From Methanosarcina flavescens (lineage in GTDB: Archaea; Halobacteriota; Methanosarcinia; Methanosarcinales; Methanosarcinaceae), in assembly GCF_001304615.2 (NCBI RefSeq), contig NZ_CP032683.1, forward strand, positions 1,364,001 to 1,428,000: 64,000 nt of DNA, in the 5' to 3' direction. The notes under the pieces were generated by a model. It was given only the letters and a program-made list of their open reading frames with translations, was not told the DNA's origin and did not search any database. The position numbers and the translations under genes are program-made. Numbering within the stretch: the stretch's first letter is position 1; every line of letters starts with the position of its first letter. Of this stretch, positions 47,185 to 56,290 are shown in pieces.

Positions 47185-48581
47185 TATTCGGAAAGAGCAT
47201 CAGGCCCGTTTTCTTTTCCTATCCCACTCTCTCTGGTGCCTCCGAAAGGAACCTCAGGAGCGACCTTAAGGTGCTGATTTAGCCAGATAATTCCTGCATT
47301 CAGCCTTTCGCATCCTATACGTGCTCTATCAATATTCTTTGTCCAGATGGATGCTCCAAGGCCGTAGCATGTATTGTTTGCTTTCTCAATTGCTTCATCA
47401 AGGTCTTTTACCCGGACTACAGGTAACACCGGGCCAAACACTTCCTCATTTAAAAGTCTGGATTCCTCTGACACATCTGCAACAAGTGTGGGCTCAAAGA
47501 AATATCCCTTACTATAATCGCTGCCCTCTGGAACCCTGCCCCCTGTAAGTATCCTTCCTTCCTCCTTTTCTTTTAATTCTGCGACAAGTTCTTTTATATA
47601 CTCCCATTGCCTGCGGTTGTTAAGGGGTCCCATATCAACATCTTCGTGCAGTCCATTCCCAACTCTTAAATTCCGGATACCAGCCTCAAGCTTTTTTATG
47701 AATTCTTCAGCCACGGATTCAAAAACAAACAGCCTTTTTACGGCAGTACAGATCTGTCCGCAATTGTAAAACCTTCCTCGAAGGGCTCCTGCAACTGCAG
47801 CCTCAAGGTTTGCATCATCACAGACAAGCATAGGGTCGCTTCCTCCAAGCTCAAGTGTTACTCTTTTCATTCCACTGGCTGCAAGTTCAGCTACACGCTT
47901 CCCGGTTCCGGTTTCTCCGGTAAAAGAAATTCTTTTCACTTTACGGTTCTTAACCAGGGATTCTCCTACAACCTCACCAGGACCTGTAACGATATTGAGC
48001 ACACCCGCAGGCAAACCTGCTTCACTAAGGATAGAAGACAGGGTGAGGTTAGTAAGGGGAGTGCTGCTTGCAGGTTTCAGAACAAGCGTATTCCCGGAGA
48101 TCAGGGCAGGACTTATCTTCCACGCCATAATAAGGGCAGGCATATTCCAGGGAATTATAGCGGAACAGACTCCAAGAGGTTTCTTCACGGTAAAAGCATA
48201 TCCGCTTTGGTGGATCGGGATAAAATCTCCGTGGAAACTGCTCGCAAGCCCGCAATAATATTCAAGGACATTTGCAAAACCTTCTATCTCGTTTTTAGCT
48301 TCGGTAAGAGGTTTTCCCTGCTCCCTGGTGAGCAGGACGGCAAGTTCATCCTTTCTTTCTCTTACAATTCCCGCAGCCCTGTAAAGTATTCCAGCTCTTT
48401 GCTGCGGGGATGTGGAAGCCCAATCACTAAAGGCTGACCATGCAGCTTCAACAGCCATTGCCGCATCTTCTTCAGTGCCTCTTGGAACCCGATCAATAAA
48501 CTCACCTGTTGCCGGGTTTATAATATCAGAAAACTCACAACCGCATGCTTCCACAGCTTTTCCGCCAATCTGCATTTTCAT
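47151..48581 (-). CDS. NAD(P)-dependent aldehyde dehydrogenase
   Basis: This 476-residue enzyme of the ALDH superfamily oxidises an aldehyde to an acid. IIPWNMPALIMAWKISPAL, ISFTGETGTGK, the catalytic Glu in LELGGSDP, the catalytic Cys in FYNCGQICTAVKR and EVFGPVLPV are present. Similarity to succinate-semialdehyde or lactaldehyde dehydrogenase types is likely; the substrate is open. ATG 48581 follows GTGAT; a longer frame starting at 48599 lacks support. Confidence 0.9.
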   Translation of the reverse strand: MKMQIGGKAVEACGCEFSDIINPATGEFIDRVPRGTEEDAAMAVEAAWSAFSDWASTSPQQRAGILYRAAGIVRERKDELAVLLTREQGKPLTEAKNEIEGFANVLEYYCGLASSFHGDFIPIHQSGYAFTVKKPLGVCSAIIPWNMPALIMAWKISPALISGNTLVLKPASSTPLTNLTLSSILSEAGLPAGVLNIVTGPGEVVGESLVKNRKVKRISFTGETGTGKRVAELAASGMKRVTLELGGSDPMLVCDDANLEAAVAGALRGRFYNCGQICTAVKRLFVFESVAEEFIKKLEAGIRNLRVGNGLHEDVDMGPLNNRRQWEYIKELVAELKEKEEGRILTGGRVPEGSDYSKGYFFEPTLVADVSEESRLLNEEVFGPVLPVVRVKDLDEAIEKANNTCYGLGASIWTKNIDRARIGCERLNAGIIWLNQHLKVAPEVPFGGTRESGIGKENGPDALSEYLDLKTVMLKT

Positions 48582-48836
48582 ATTTATCACTATCTGCAAA
48601 GCTCTATTTTAAGATAACAAGAGGGATCGGGAACGCTAAACCGGAGAAAATCACAAGTTGTAAAGCGTCTCAGGTACAATCTCACGATCATATATTCCAC
48701 TTTGGATTTTTTCACCTGAGGTAAGCGGGGCTAGAGCCTGTATGACTTGTCTCCAATGGGAGGAAGGATGACTCAGGAATCCACTAAATTTTTAGTTTAG
48801 CGCTAGTTCACGTTTATATCTTCTTTCGGGCACTAT

Positions 48837-50039
48837 TTAGAAATGTCCAACACCTTTGCTGCACATAGCTTTTTTCCCATGTAACAAATAATACAATAGT
48901 AAGCACACTACCGCAAAAACTGCCATGAGCATGTATATCCCTCTATAACCAGTAAAAGGAATGATAAATCCAACCGCCAAAGGTCCAATTCCCATTCCTA
49001 TATCTGAAAACACAAAATATGTTGAGTTTGCCAATCCCATACGGTGTTGTGGGGTTATTTTAACAGAAATGGCTTGAGTACTGGACTGTATAGCTCCAAA
49101 TCCAAGCCCTATCAAAGCTGCGGCTAACAAAAGTGTATAGCCGTGATGAGTTTGGCTAAATAATACCATTCCAGCCGTAAATATCAGAATTGCCGGGTAC
49201 ATGATTGCATTTTCACCTTTGGAGTCAAACAGTCGACCAATAATAGGCCTCGAAACTAAAATTACTGTGGCATATACTATGAAAAAGAAGCTGGCTGCAT
49301 CCACGAGATGAATTTCCTTGGAGTACACTTCAAGGAAGGACACAACACTCGAATAACAGCTGAAAATAAACATACCAACAACTGAAATTGGAATTACCCT
49401 GGGTTCAAAGAAGTTGTTAAATTTGAATTCCTTCATTTTCTCCAGCTGTTCTTTTGTTAATTTTATTTCATGTAAGGATGATAAAAATGGCAGAATCACA
49501 AGACTGATTGCTGAGGCAACTGCACAGGTAGCAAAAATTATGACGAAACTGCCATGTTGGCTAATTAACATACCCAAAAAGGGGCCGATAGCGGTTGCGA
49601 GTATCTGACTTAATCCGAAATAGGCAATCCCTTCACCCTTCCTCTCCATAGGAATAATATTTGCAACGATTGTAGCCGCTGCTGTAGTAGTAATGCCAAA
49701 TCCCATGCCATGGAGAAAGCGGACAGCAAACAGAAGACGAATATTATTAACCCTAAAATATAATAGCGTCATAATTAAGTTTAAAATAACTCCAACATAA
49801 AGGGTCTTCTTATGACCGATTTGTCCAATCCATTTTCCGACAAACAGACGTGCGATAAGTCCACCAATTATGAATATGCTGGCAGAAAAGCCCGCTTCAC
49901 CTGGGGATGAATTAAATTTACTCATCGCATATCCAGACATAACTATCATTAATAAGTAAAAATTTAAGGCAGCTATAAAATTTTCAACGAAAACGACTAC
50001 AAAATCGTTAGTCCATAATCTTGTTTTTTTTGGATTCAT
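48837..50039 (-). CDS. Major facilitator superfamily transporter
   Basis: This 400-residue protein has 12 hydrophobic segments. The loop motifs are GKWIGQIGHKK between helices 2 and 3 and GRLFDSKGEN in the second half, and RFLHGMGFGITTTAAATI is a typical helix. It resembles drug or small-molecule exporters. The coding DNA is more AT-rich than its neighbours. Direction and substrate are unknown. Confidence 0.85.
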   Translation of the reverse strand: MNPKKTRLWTNDFVVVFVENFIAALNFYLLMIVMSGYAMSKFNSSPGEAGFSASIFIIGGLIARLFVGKWIGQIGHKKTLYVGVILNLIMTLLYFRVNNIRLLFAVRFLHGMGFGITTTAAATIVANIIPMERKGEGIAYFGLSQILATAIGPFLGMLISQHGSFVIIFATCAVASAISLVILPFLSSLHEIKLTKEQLEKMKEFKFNNFFEPRVIPISVVGMFIFSCYSSVVSFLEVYSKEIHLVDAASFFFIVYATVILVSRPIIGRLFDSKGENAIMYPAILIFTAGMVLFSQTHHGYTLLLAAALIGLGFGAIQSSTQAISVKITPQHRMGLANSTYFVFSDIGMGIGPLAVGFIIPFTGYRGIYMLMAVFAVVCLLLYYLLHGKKAMCSKGVGHF

Positions 50040-50812
50040 GTATTATGTCTCATTATGTCTCCTTTTTCTTATGAGGAACTCTTAAGATTAGTGAAACGTG
50101 CCACTTTTATGTATTTAAAAAGCCATAATTGAATTCGGAGAGCTAGCATGCAGGTTTACCGTATATGTTTGGAGGCAAAATAGACCAGAAGCTGTTTCGA
50201 TCTAGCCTTTTTTCATATGTTGAACTATTCTTGGATAGCTGTTCTCGGATAACTGTTCTAAAAGTACTATGTTTGAATTAGTTACATTATGAAACTAATT
50301 TGATCTTTATACATTTTTAGCGTATATAGTAGTTACTAATGTTAAGTAGTTACTAATGAAATCAAATCAGGATACGAATTAGCGAGATAAGAATTAGCAA
50401 AGCCGAACACAAAGTAACAAAAACCTGAATACAGAGGAATAGTGAATAATGAAGGCTTGCTACAAGCCTCAAGAGAGAATTCAATCATGTAAAATTTAAA
50501 AAAGATAAAATCGGAAGAAAAAGGAAATTTATTCCATACGATAAAAATATAAACCTATTTACAAAATACATAAAATAAATATTATCGGCACTTATGTCAG
50601 GTAAATAAAAGTTGGGGAAATAGGAATACCGACTGCAAAAGTAGTTGGAAGATCTCAATAATCTCTCGGAAACGGCATAACCTTTAGTGGTCTTTCCGAG
50701 CTAATAAAAGGCTTAGATTTTGGATACAGGTTTTATTTATAGAAAGTGCACCTCAAGAAAGTGGGGCTTTAGAAGTGCACGTTAAACGACCGATTTTAAA
50801 GGGAAGAGAGCA
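50040..50812. other. Spacer between divergent MFS and DUF2298 genes
   Basis: No gene is visible in 773 bp. A perfect 8-bp stem, CTCGGAAA (50665-50672) with TTTCCGAG (50693-50700), lies in the probable leader of the DUF2298 gene. TATA-like AAAAATATAAACC (about 50543) and AAATAAATATTATC (about 50573) precede it. A direct repeat AAGTGCAC occurs near 50745 and 50773. Confidence 0.4.
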
Positions 50813-52984
50813 GTGCTAGAGTATTTTAACGTGATTTTGTGGTTTGTATTTATAGAAATACTGGGCTTGATTTCCATTCCTCTTGCCGGAATAGTTGGGA
50901 ACAGGCTTGCTGACAGAGGATATTCTGCAGCCAGAACTCTGGGAATAATGCTTGTTACTTACATGACCTGGTTTTTTTCGTATAGATGGGGCTTTAACCG
51001 GAGTACGATCCTGATTTCAGTTCTTTTGCTTTGCCTTATTTCGGGAATAGTTTATAGAAAACGAAGTATTTTACCGGAAAAGAAGGTAATGCTGTCAAAC
51101 GAGCTTGTATTCACAGCAGGATTTTTTTTCTTCCTGTTTGTACGCATGCATCTCCCTGAGATTTACAGGCACGAAAAATTTATGGACTTTGCCTTTCTGA
51201 ACGCAGTGATGAGAACTGCTTCTTTTCCCCCGGCAGATCCTTGGTTTGCAGGTGGCTTCCTCGACTTTTATTACTACTTGGGATACCTTTCAGTAGGAGT
51301 TCCGGGAAAATTACTTTCTGTCGAGCCTTCAATGCTTTTCAATCTGGCTATTGCACTCACTTTCGCTCTATCTTTCAACCTCCTTTTCGGTTTCGGATAT
51401 AATATTTCTCATGGAAAAGCCAGGTACGGAGTCCTGACCGCCTTATCTGTGATTCTGCTCGGAAACCTGCAGGGACTTAAAGAGTTCCTTACCCTGTATA
51501 TTGTCAAACAGCCAATCTCAATGGGATACTACTGGAGCAGTTCGAGAGTTATTCCCTATACGATAAATGAATTTCCTTACTTCAGTTTCATACACGGGGA
51601 CCTGCATTCCCATGTACTTGCAATTCCCTTCCAGCTGGTGGTACTTACTTTCCTTTTGAATATATATTTAAGAGAAGACAGTAAATGGGTCTTTGAAAAC
51701 GTGCTAGCACTCCTGATTTTTTCAGTATCTCTTGGCTTCTTATTCCCTTCCAATTCCTGGGATTTCCCAGTATATTTCAGCCTGACGCTTGCAGTTATTT
51801 TTGCTTTTTACTGCGGGTGTTATATTCGCAATAAAAACTTACCCGGCTCCTTTACAGGCTTTTTGGGAACAATTTTTCTGGTTTCCGTTCTCAGCCTTCT
51901 TCCTTATTTGCCCTTTTACCTGACATTTAAACCCCAAGCTGCAGGTGGATTTGACTTTGTTCCGCCGGAACTTCGAACAACAATTAAAGAGTTTCTGATC
52001 CTGTTCAGCCTTTTCCTCTTTCTGACTTTCTCGTTCCTTATGACCAAGCTGGAATCCAGACAAAAAGTACAATATTTCATTCTGTGGATAGGAATTACTG
52101 CAATTCTCGCCAGAGAATTATCTATTCCTCTGCTTGTAATTCTTCTCCCCTTGTTTGCCCTCTCGCTGTATTCATTCCTTAAAGATCTTCCGGAAAGGAG
52201 CAGTGCAGGATTTGTATTCCTTCTTATAGCAGCAGCTGCATTTGTAGCACTTCTCTGTGAAGTTATTTTCCTTGATGACCCTATTCCAGGGAAATTTGCT
52301 CGTATGAATACAGTTTTCAAATTTTATATGCATTTATGGATTTTTCTGGCTATTGCAGCTTCCTATTCGTACTCTCAACTCTATCTTCGTTACAGGGCAT
52401 TATCACCCGGAAATATCTTTTTTTCGACTAAGCGAGGTTATGGAAAAAAAGTCTGGATGATCTCGCTTGTGCTCCTTGTTCTCTCATGTAGCGTTTTTCC
52501 TGTGGTAGCAACCGTCACAAGAATTGAAGATATGAATGCAAAACCTACTCTTGATGGCATGGAATATATGAAAAAACTGGACAGGGGAGATTACGACGCC
52601 ATAAGATGGATGCAGGAAAATATCAAAGGAACTCCTGTAATTCTTGAGGCTTCCGATGTTAACAGCAGTTATCAGTATACATCACGTGTCTCGGCAAATA
52701 CCGGGCTTCCAACAGTTATCGGTTGGACAAGGCATGAGCGGTTCTGGGGAAGAGACCATGAAGAAATCAGGACAAGACTTGAAGATGTAAATACCACTTA
52801 CAGTACAGTCAGTGAAAAAAAAACTCTTGAGCTTATGAATAAATATAACGTAAGCTATGTGTATATCGGTAAACTTGAAAGGCAAATGTATGACATAAAG
52901 ACGGATAAGTTCGAGGATGAAACTTATTTTGAACCGGTTTACCAGGGCTCAGTCCGGATTTATAAAGTAAAAAACAAGTTCTGA
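50813..52984 (+). CDS. DUF2298 (TIGR03662-type) polytopic membrane protein
   Basis: This 723-residue protein has about 15 membrane segments. The YMTWFFSYRWGF helix, KFMDFAFLNAVMRTASFPPADPWFAGG and FLDFYYYLGYL blocks, FPYFSFIHGDLHSHV and RMNTVFKFYMHLWI are DUF2298 hallmarks. The acidic MDF and HGDLH loops suggest a GT-C-like glycosyltransferase. The family tends to accompany TIGR03663 proteins, as at 39894. The start is GTG 50813 after GGGAAGAG. Confidence 0.8.
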   Translation: MLEYFNVILWFVFIEILGLISIPLAGIVGNRLADRGYSAARTLGIMLVTYMTWFFSYRWGFNRSTILISVLLLCLISGIVYRKRSILPEKKVMLSNELVFTAGFFFFLFVRMHLPEIYRHEKFMDFAFLNAVMRTASFPPADPWFAGGFLDFYYYLGYLSVGVPGKLLSVEPSMLFNLAIALTFALSFNLLFGFGYNISHGKARYGVLTALSVILLGNLQGLKEFLTLYIVKQPISMGYYWSSSRVIPYTINEFPYFSFIHGDLHSHVLAIPFQLVVLTFLLNIYLREDSKWVFENVLALLIFSVSLGFLFPSNSWDFPVYFSLTLAVIFAFYCGCYIRNKNLPGSFTGFLGTIFLVSVLSLLPYLPFYLTFKPQAAGGFDFVPPELRTTIKEFLILFSLFLFLTFSFLMTKLESRQKVQYFILWIGITAILARELSIPLLVILLPLFALSLYSFLKDLPERSSAGFVFLLIAAAAFVALLCEVIFLDDPIPGKFARMNTVFKFYMHLWIFLAIAASYSYSQLYLRYRALSPGNIFFSTKRGYGKKVWMISLVLLVLSCSVFPVVATVTRIEDMNAKPTLDGMEYMKKLDRGDYDAIRWMQENIKGTPVILEASDVNSSYQYTSRVSANTGLPTVIGWTRHERFWGRDHEEIRTRLEDVNTTYSTVSEKKTLELMNKYNVSYVYIGKLERQMYDIKTDKFEDETYFEPVYQGSVRIYKVKNKF

Positions 52985-53094
52985 GAGTTTTCGGTTTTTA
53001 GGGGGGACCTTAAACTCGGACTCATATAAAAATCAGGATATACAAACCGTAAATTCGCTCCTAATACTGGAATGAAAATAGAGAGGTTTTATCC

Positions 53095-54834
53095 ATTACC
53101 AGCGTTTCGGTAGTTTTACCAGCTTATAACGAGGCAGCGAATATCGAAAAGGCTGTCTTTGCTACAGCGGAAACACTTTTTAAAATAACTGATCATTTTG
53201 AGATCATTATAGCAGAGGACGGCAGCACAGATGGTACGGACAGAATAGCTTCCGAGCTCTCGGAAGAGTACGCTTATGTTGTCCACCTGCATTCGGATAA
53301 GCGGCAGGGCAGAGGAAAAGCCCTGAGCAGGGCATTTAAAATCGCTTCAGGAGAAGTCCTCTGCTATATTGATGTGGATCTTGCAACGGATATGAAATAT
53401 CTGGAAAAATTGGTCAGGGCTGTGAGTAAGGATGGCTATGATTTTGCCACAGGCTCGAGAATGATGCGTGAAAGCGATGCAAAAAGGCCTTTTAAACGGG
53501 AGTTCGCAAGCAGGGGATATAATTTTCTGGTGAGGATCTTTTTGCATTCAAAGCTTTGTGATCATCAGTGCGGATTTAAGGCTTTCAGAAGAGAAGCTCT
53601 TTTTGAACTTCTCGATGATATCGAGAATGAACACTGGTTTTGGGATACAGAAGTACTCGTAAGAGCCCAGCACAGAGGATACAGGGTAATAGAGTTTCCT
53701 GTTTACTGGAGGCATGGAGGATCAAGTAAGGTTAATCTGGCAAAAGATGTCAAAGGAATGGGATCAGAGATATTCCGGCTCTGGCGGGAACTCTCATTCC
53801 CACTTATCGTTTCAGGAAAAAGGAAGGTCTTTCTTGCAACTTGCCTTGCGATTCTGATCCTTGCATTTGTTGCGACTTTCTTGGGCGCGTCCGATATTCT
53901 GGAAAATGTGAGAGCTGCCTCTTTCAGGACTCTGGCGTTCGCTTCTCTGGTGTACTGCATCTCCTGGCCTTTAAGGGGAGTGCGTTTTCAGCAGATCCTT
54001 AAAAGACTCGGAAGCGAGTACGGACTTGGTTTCCTTATAGGCAGCATTTTTATCAGCCAATCAGCAAACGTAGTTCTCCCCGCACGCATAGGAGATCTAA
54101 GCAGAATGTATATCCTGAAAAAAAGCAAGAATCTTGCCTTTACAACAAGTTTCTCCTCACTGACCGTAGAAAGGGTCTTTGATATAGTTGCAATTACTTC
54201 CATAGCAATACTTGCATCTTCAGGTGCAGCGTCCCGTTTTGAGCTTGCTTCATGGATGAGCTCCCTGATAAAGCTATCCGGGCTTGCAGTAGTGCTTTTC
54301 TTCTCAATTCTTTTTATTGCATCTTTTAGGGAAAGCCACGCTAAAACAACACTGGAAAGAGAAAACTTCCAGAACGGGCTCTCTGGCAAGATAAAGGGTT
54401 TTGCATCAACTTTTCTCCACCAGATGAGCGTTGTTGCAGTACGACCTGGCTCATTTCTGGCCGTAACCGCATCCTCTCTTCTTATATGGGGAATAGATAT
54501 ATTCACCTGCCTTCTGGTGCTTAAAGCTTTTCCGATAGCAGGAGTAGATGTTTCCTCAACGTACATGATATCTCTTATTTTCCTGGCTGTAGCTCTCGGA
54601 AATATAGCAAAAACCTTCCCAATAACACCTGGTGCTATAGGAACATACGAAGTTGCTCTTACTGCAGTTTTTGCTCTTGGGGGAATCGAGCCGAAAATAG
54701 GGTTTACGGTTGCCGTGCTTGATCATATTATAAAAAATTCAATTACTCTTATTGGAGGCGGCTTTGCCCTCTCGGGGCTCGGATTGAGGTGGAAAGAAGT
54801 ACTTTGCACGGATAAGGATATTTTGAAAGGATAA
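53095..54834 (+). CDS. GT2 glycosyltransferase fused to a flippase-like (LPG synthase TM) domain, probable ATT start
   Basis: Residues 1-230 are a dolichol-phosphate-mannose-synthase-like GT2 domain: SVVLPAYNEAANIEKAV, IAEDGSTDGT, GRGKALSRAF, YIDVDLATDM and QCGFKAFRREAL. The remaining 330 residues have about 8 membrane segments of the UPF0104/LPG-synthase-TM type (VLPARIGDLSRMYILKKSK, ITPGAIGTYE). No ATG, GTG or TTG exists in frame before residue 94, yet the conserved start needs the region from 53095. An ATT lies seven bases after GAGAGGT, so it is the likely initiator. It probably makes and moves lipid-linked sugars. Confidence 0.8.
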   Translation: MTSVSVVLPAYNEAANIEKAVFATAETLFKITDHFEIIIAEDGSTDGTDRIASELSEEYAYVVHLHSDKRQGRGKALSRAFKIASGEVLCYIDVDLATDMKYLEKLVRAVSKDGYDFATGSRMMRESDAKRPFKREFASRGYNFLVRIFLHSKLCDHQCGFKAFRREALFELLDDIENEHWFWDTEVLVRAQHRGYRVIEFPVYWRHGGSSKVNLAKDVKGMGSEIFRLWRELSFPLIVSGKRKVFLATCLAILILAFVATFLGASDILENVRAASFRTLAFASLVYCISWPLRGVRFQQILKRLGSEYGLGFLIGSIFISQSANVVLPARIGDLSRMYILKKSKNLAFTTSFSSLTVERVFDIVAITSIAILASSGAASRFELASWMSSLIKLSGLAVVLFFSILFIASFRESHAKTTLERENFQNGLSGKIKGFASTFLHQMSVVAVRPGSFLAVTASSLLIWGIDIFTCLLVLKAFPIAGVDVSSTYMISLIFLAVALGNIAKTFPITPGAIGTYEVALTAVFALGGIEPKIGFTVAVLDHIIKNSITLIGGGFALSGLGLRWKEVLCTDKDILKG

Positions 54835-54963
54835 AGCAGGATAAATTCAGGATAGCGTGAACTGAGTCTGACAGTCTTAAAGATGAAGTTCGGAGAGGCA
54901 ATTGTAAACTTAACACAAAGAATTAAAGCAATAACCACATGTTTTATTCGAACTGGTGGTCAA

Positions 54964-55329
54964 GTGGAAGAAGTATCTGAGGAAAAAATAATAAAAGTAA
55001 AGGATGCATATTGTCTTCCGGAAGACGTTTTTAGTGCCGTGCATACAGCAATCAATGAAGAAATGGAAGAAATTGTCAGCCTGTTTAAGGTGCTTGCAGA
55101 CCCGACGCGCCTCAGGATTCTCAGGGCTCTTGAAGTCCAGAGCCTCTGTGTCTGTGTCCTTGTAGAGTGCACGGATCAAAAGCATTCAGCACTTTCCTAT
55201 CATCTTAAGCTGTTAAAAGAAGCAGGCCTGGTAGACTCTCGAAGAGAACGCAGTTTCCAGATCTACTACCTCACGGAGTTCGGGTGCTTACTCCTGAAAC
55301 ACATTGAAAAATATTTTGAAAAAACTTGA
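54964..55329 (+). CDS. ArsR-family transcriptional regulator
   Basis: This 121-residue winged-helix regulator has LFKVLADPTRLRILRAL, then SLCVCVLVE, then HSALSYHLKLLKEAGLVDSRRE. The CVC in the recognition-helix region resembles the metal site of arsenic-type ArsR proteins, so a metal(loid) or thiol signal is possible. GTG 54964 behind GGTGGT gives a normal length; an ATG at 54883 would add 27 residues. No obvious target gene lies beside it. Confidence 0.82.
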   Translation: MEEVSEEKIIKVKDAYCLPEDVFSAVHTAINEEMEEIVSLFKVLADPTRLRILRALEVQSLCVCVLVECTDQKHSALSYHLKLLKEAGLVDSRRERSFQIYYLTEFGCLLLKHIEKYFEKT

Positions 55330-55469
55330 ATTGGAAAAATGGGGAGGAATTATCTCTCTTTGGAATTTTCCTCCATTTAGGGGGCACAATTCTCTCTGGA
55401 ACGCTTTCCTCTTCTCTTGTCTGATTCTCTTTACTGCTTAGAGTGTTAGTCCTGCCCTGCCAAGTAAGG

Positions 55470-55892
55470 TCAGATTTTTTCGTTTGACGCTACCGTTGTA
55501 AGCTTTGAGAACTTTACCCCTTTGAGGGCCATTATAGCTTCAGCAAGCTCCTTAATCTCTTCACCGTCTCCATCCAGGACGATTACTTCAAAGCAATTAT
55601 CGTGATCAAGGTGGATATGCACTGAGGATTTTATCAGGTGAGAGTAGTTGTGCTGGATGTCTGCAAGGGCATTTGAAAGCCCTCTTTTGGTGTGATCGTA
55701 AATAACCGCAACCGTTCCGACACGGTGGCCTTTAATATCACCCATCCATTCGTAATAGGAAATATAACTCCTGATAGCGTCCCTTATGCCTTCCGAACGG
55801 GAAGAATAACCTCTTTTTTCGATAATCTCATCAAATTTATTCAGAAGGGTACCGGGAAGGGAAACCCCTATCCTCATCAATTCTGTTTCCAT
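55470..55892 (-). CDS. nikR: NikR-family nickel-responsive regulator
   Basis: This 140-residue protein combines an N-terminal ribbon-helix-helix ([33 protein letters not shown]) with a C-terminal ACT-like nickel domain. The ligands are visible in [20 protein letters not shown] (His-x-His and Cys), plus a His in QHNYSH. NikR represses nickel uptake when nickel is replete. ATG 55892 follows GGTGATACG. Nickel demand fits the hydrogenase and F430 chemistry of methanogens. Confidence 0.88.
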   Translation of the reverse strand: METELMRIGVSLPGTLLNKFDEIIEKRGYSSRSEGIRDAIRSYISYYEWMGDIKGHRVGTVAVIYDHTKRGLSNALADIQHNYSHLIKSSVHIHLDHDNCFEVIVLDGDGEEIKELAEAIMALKGVKFSKLTTVASNEKI

Positions 55893-56290
55893 CGTATCAC
55901 CGGGTAATCTTGGATTCGTCTACAAGATAATACTTTAGAATATTGTAAGTATTACTATATATGTTTTTTTCACTTGGATACTAATATAAAAGAGTTGATT
56001 AAAAGATAATTATTCTTCAGTAATATTAATCTTTGGGAACGATTTACATTTGCCATCAGGAAAACGGAGGGCTCTTTCATTAAGAAGAAATAATATAAAA
56101 ATGCAAAAAAAAGTGAAAGAAAGTCTTAATCAGCTTTTTGTTAAACAAGACTTTCAGAAAATTATATTGAACATACATTCCCGCATGAGTATATCTGGCA
56201 GTGCAGATGTGATTTTCCGGCTTAAACACAATTTCCTTCTGAACGTAATTGTCTGTATGAAAAGAACCTGCCACTCATGCAGTTGCGCTG
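55893..56290. other. Spacer upstream of nikR
   Basis: The first 100 bases contain the nikR promoter region, with the imperfect dyad AATACTTTAGAATATTGTAAGTATT near 55929. A plus-strand frame at 56050-56316 and an antisense one lack any family signal and I do not call them. Confidence 0.35.
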
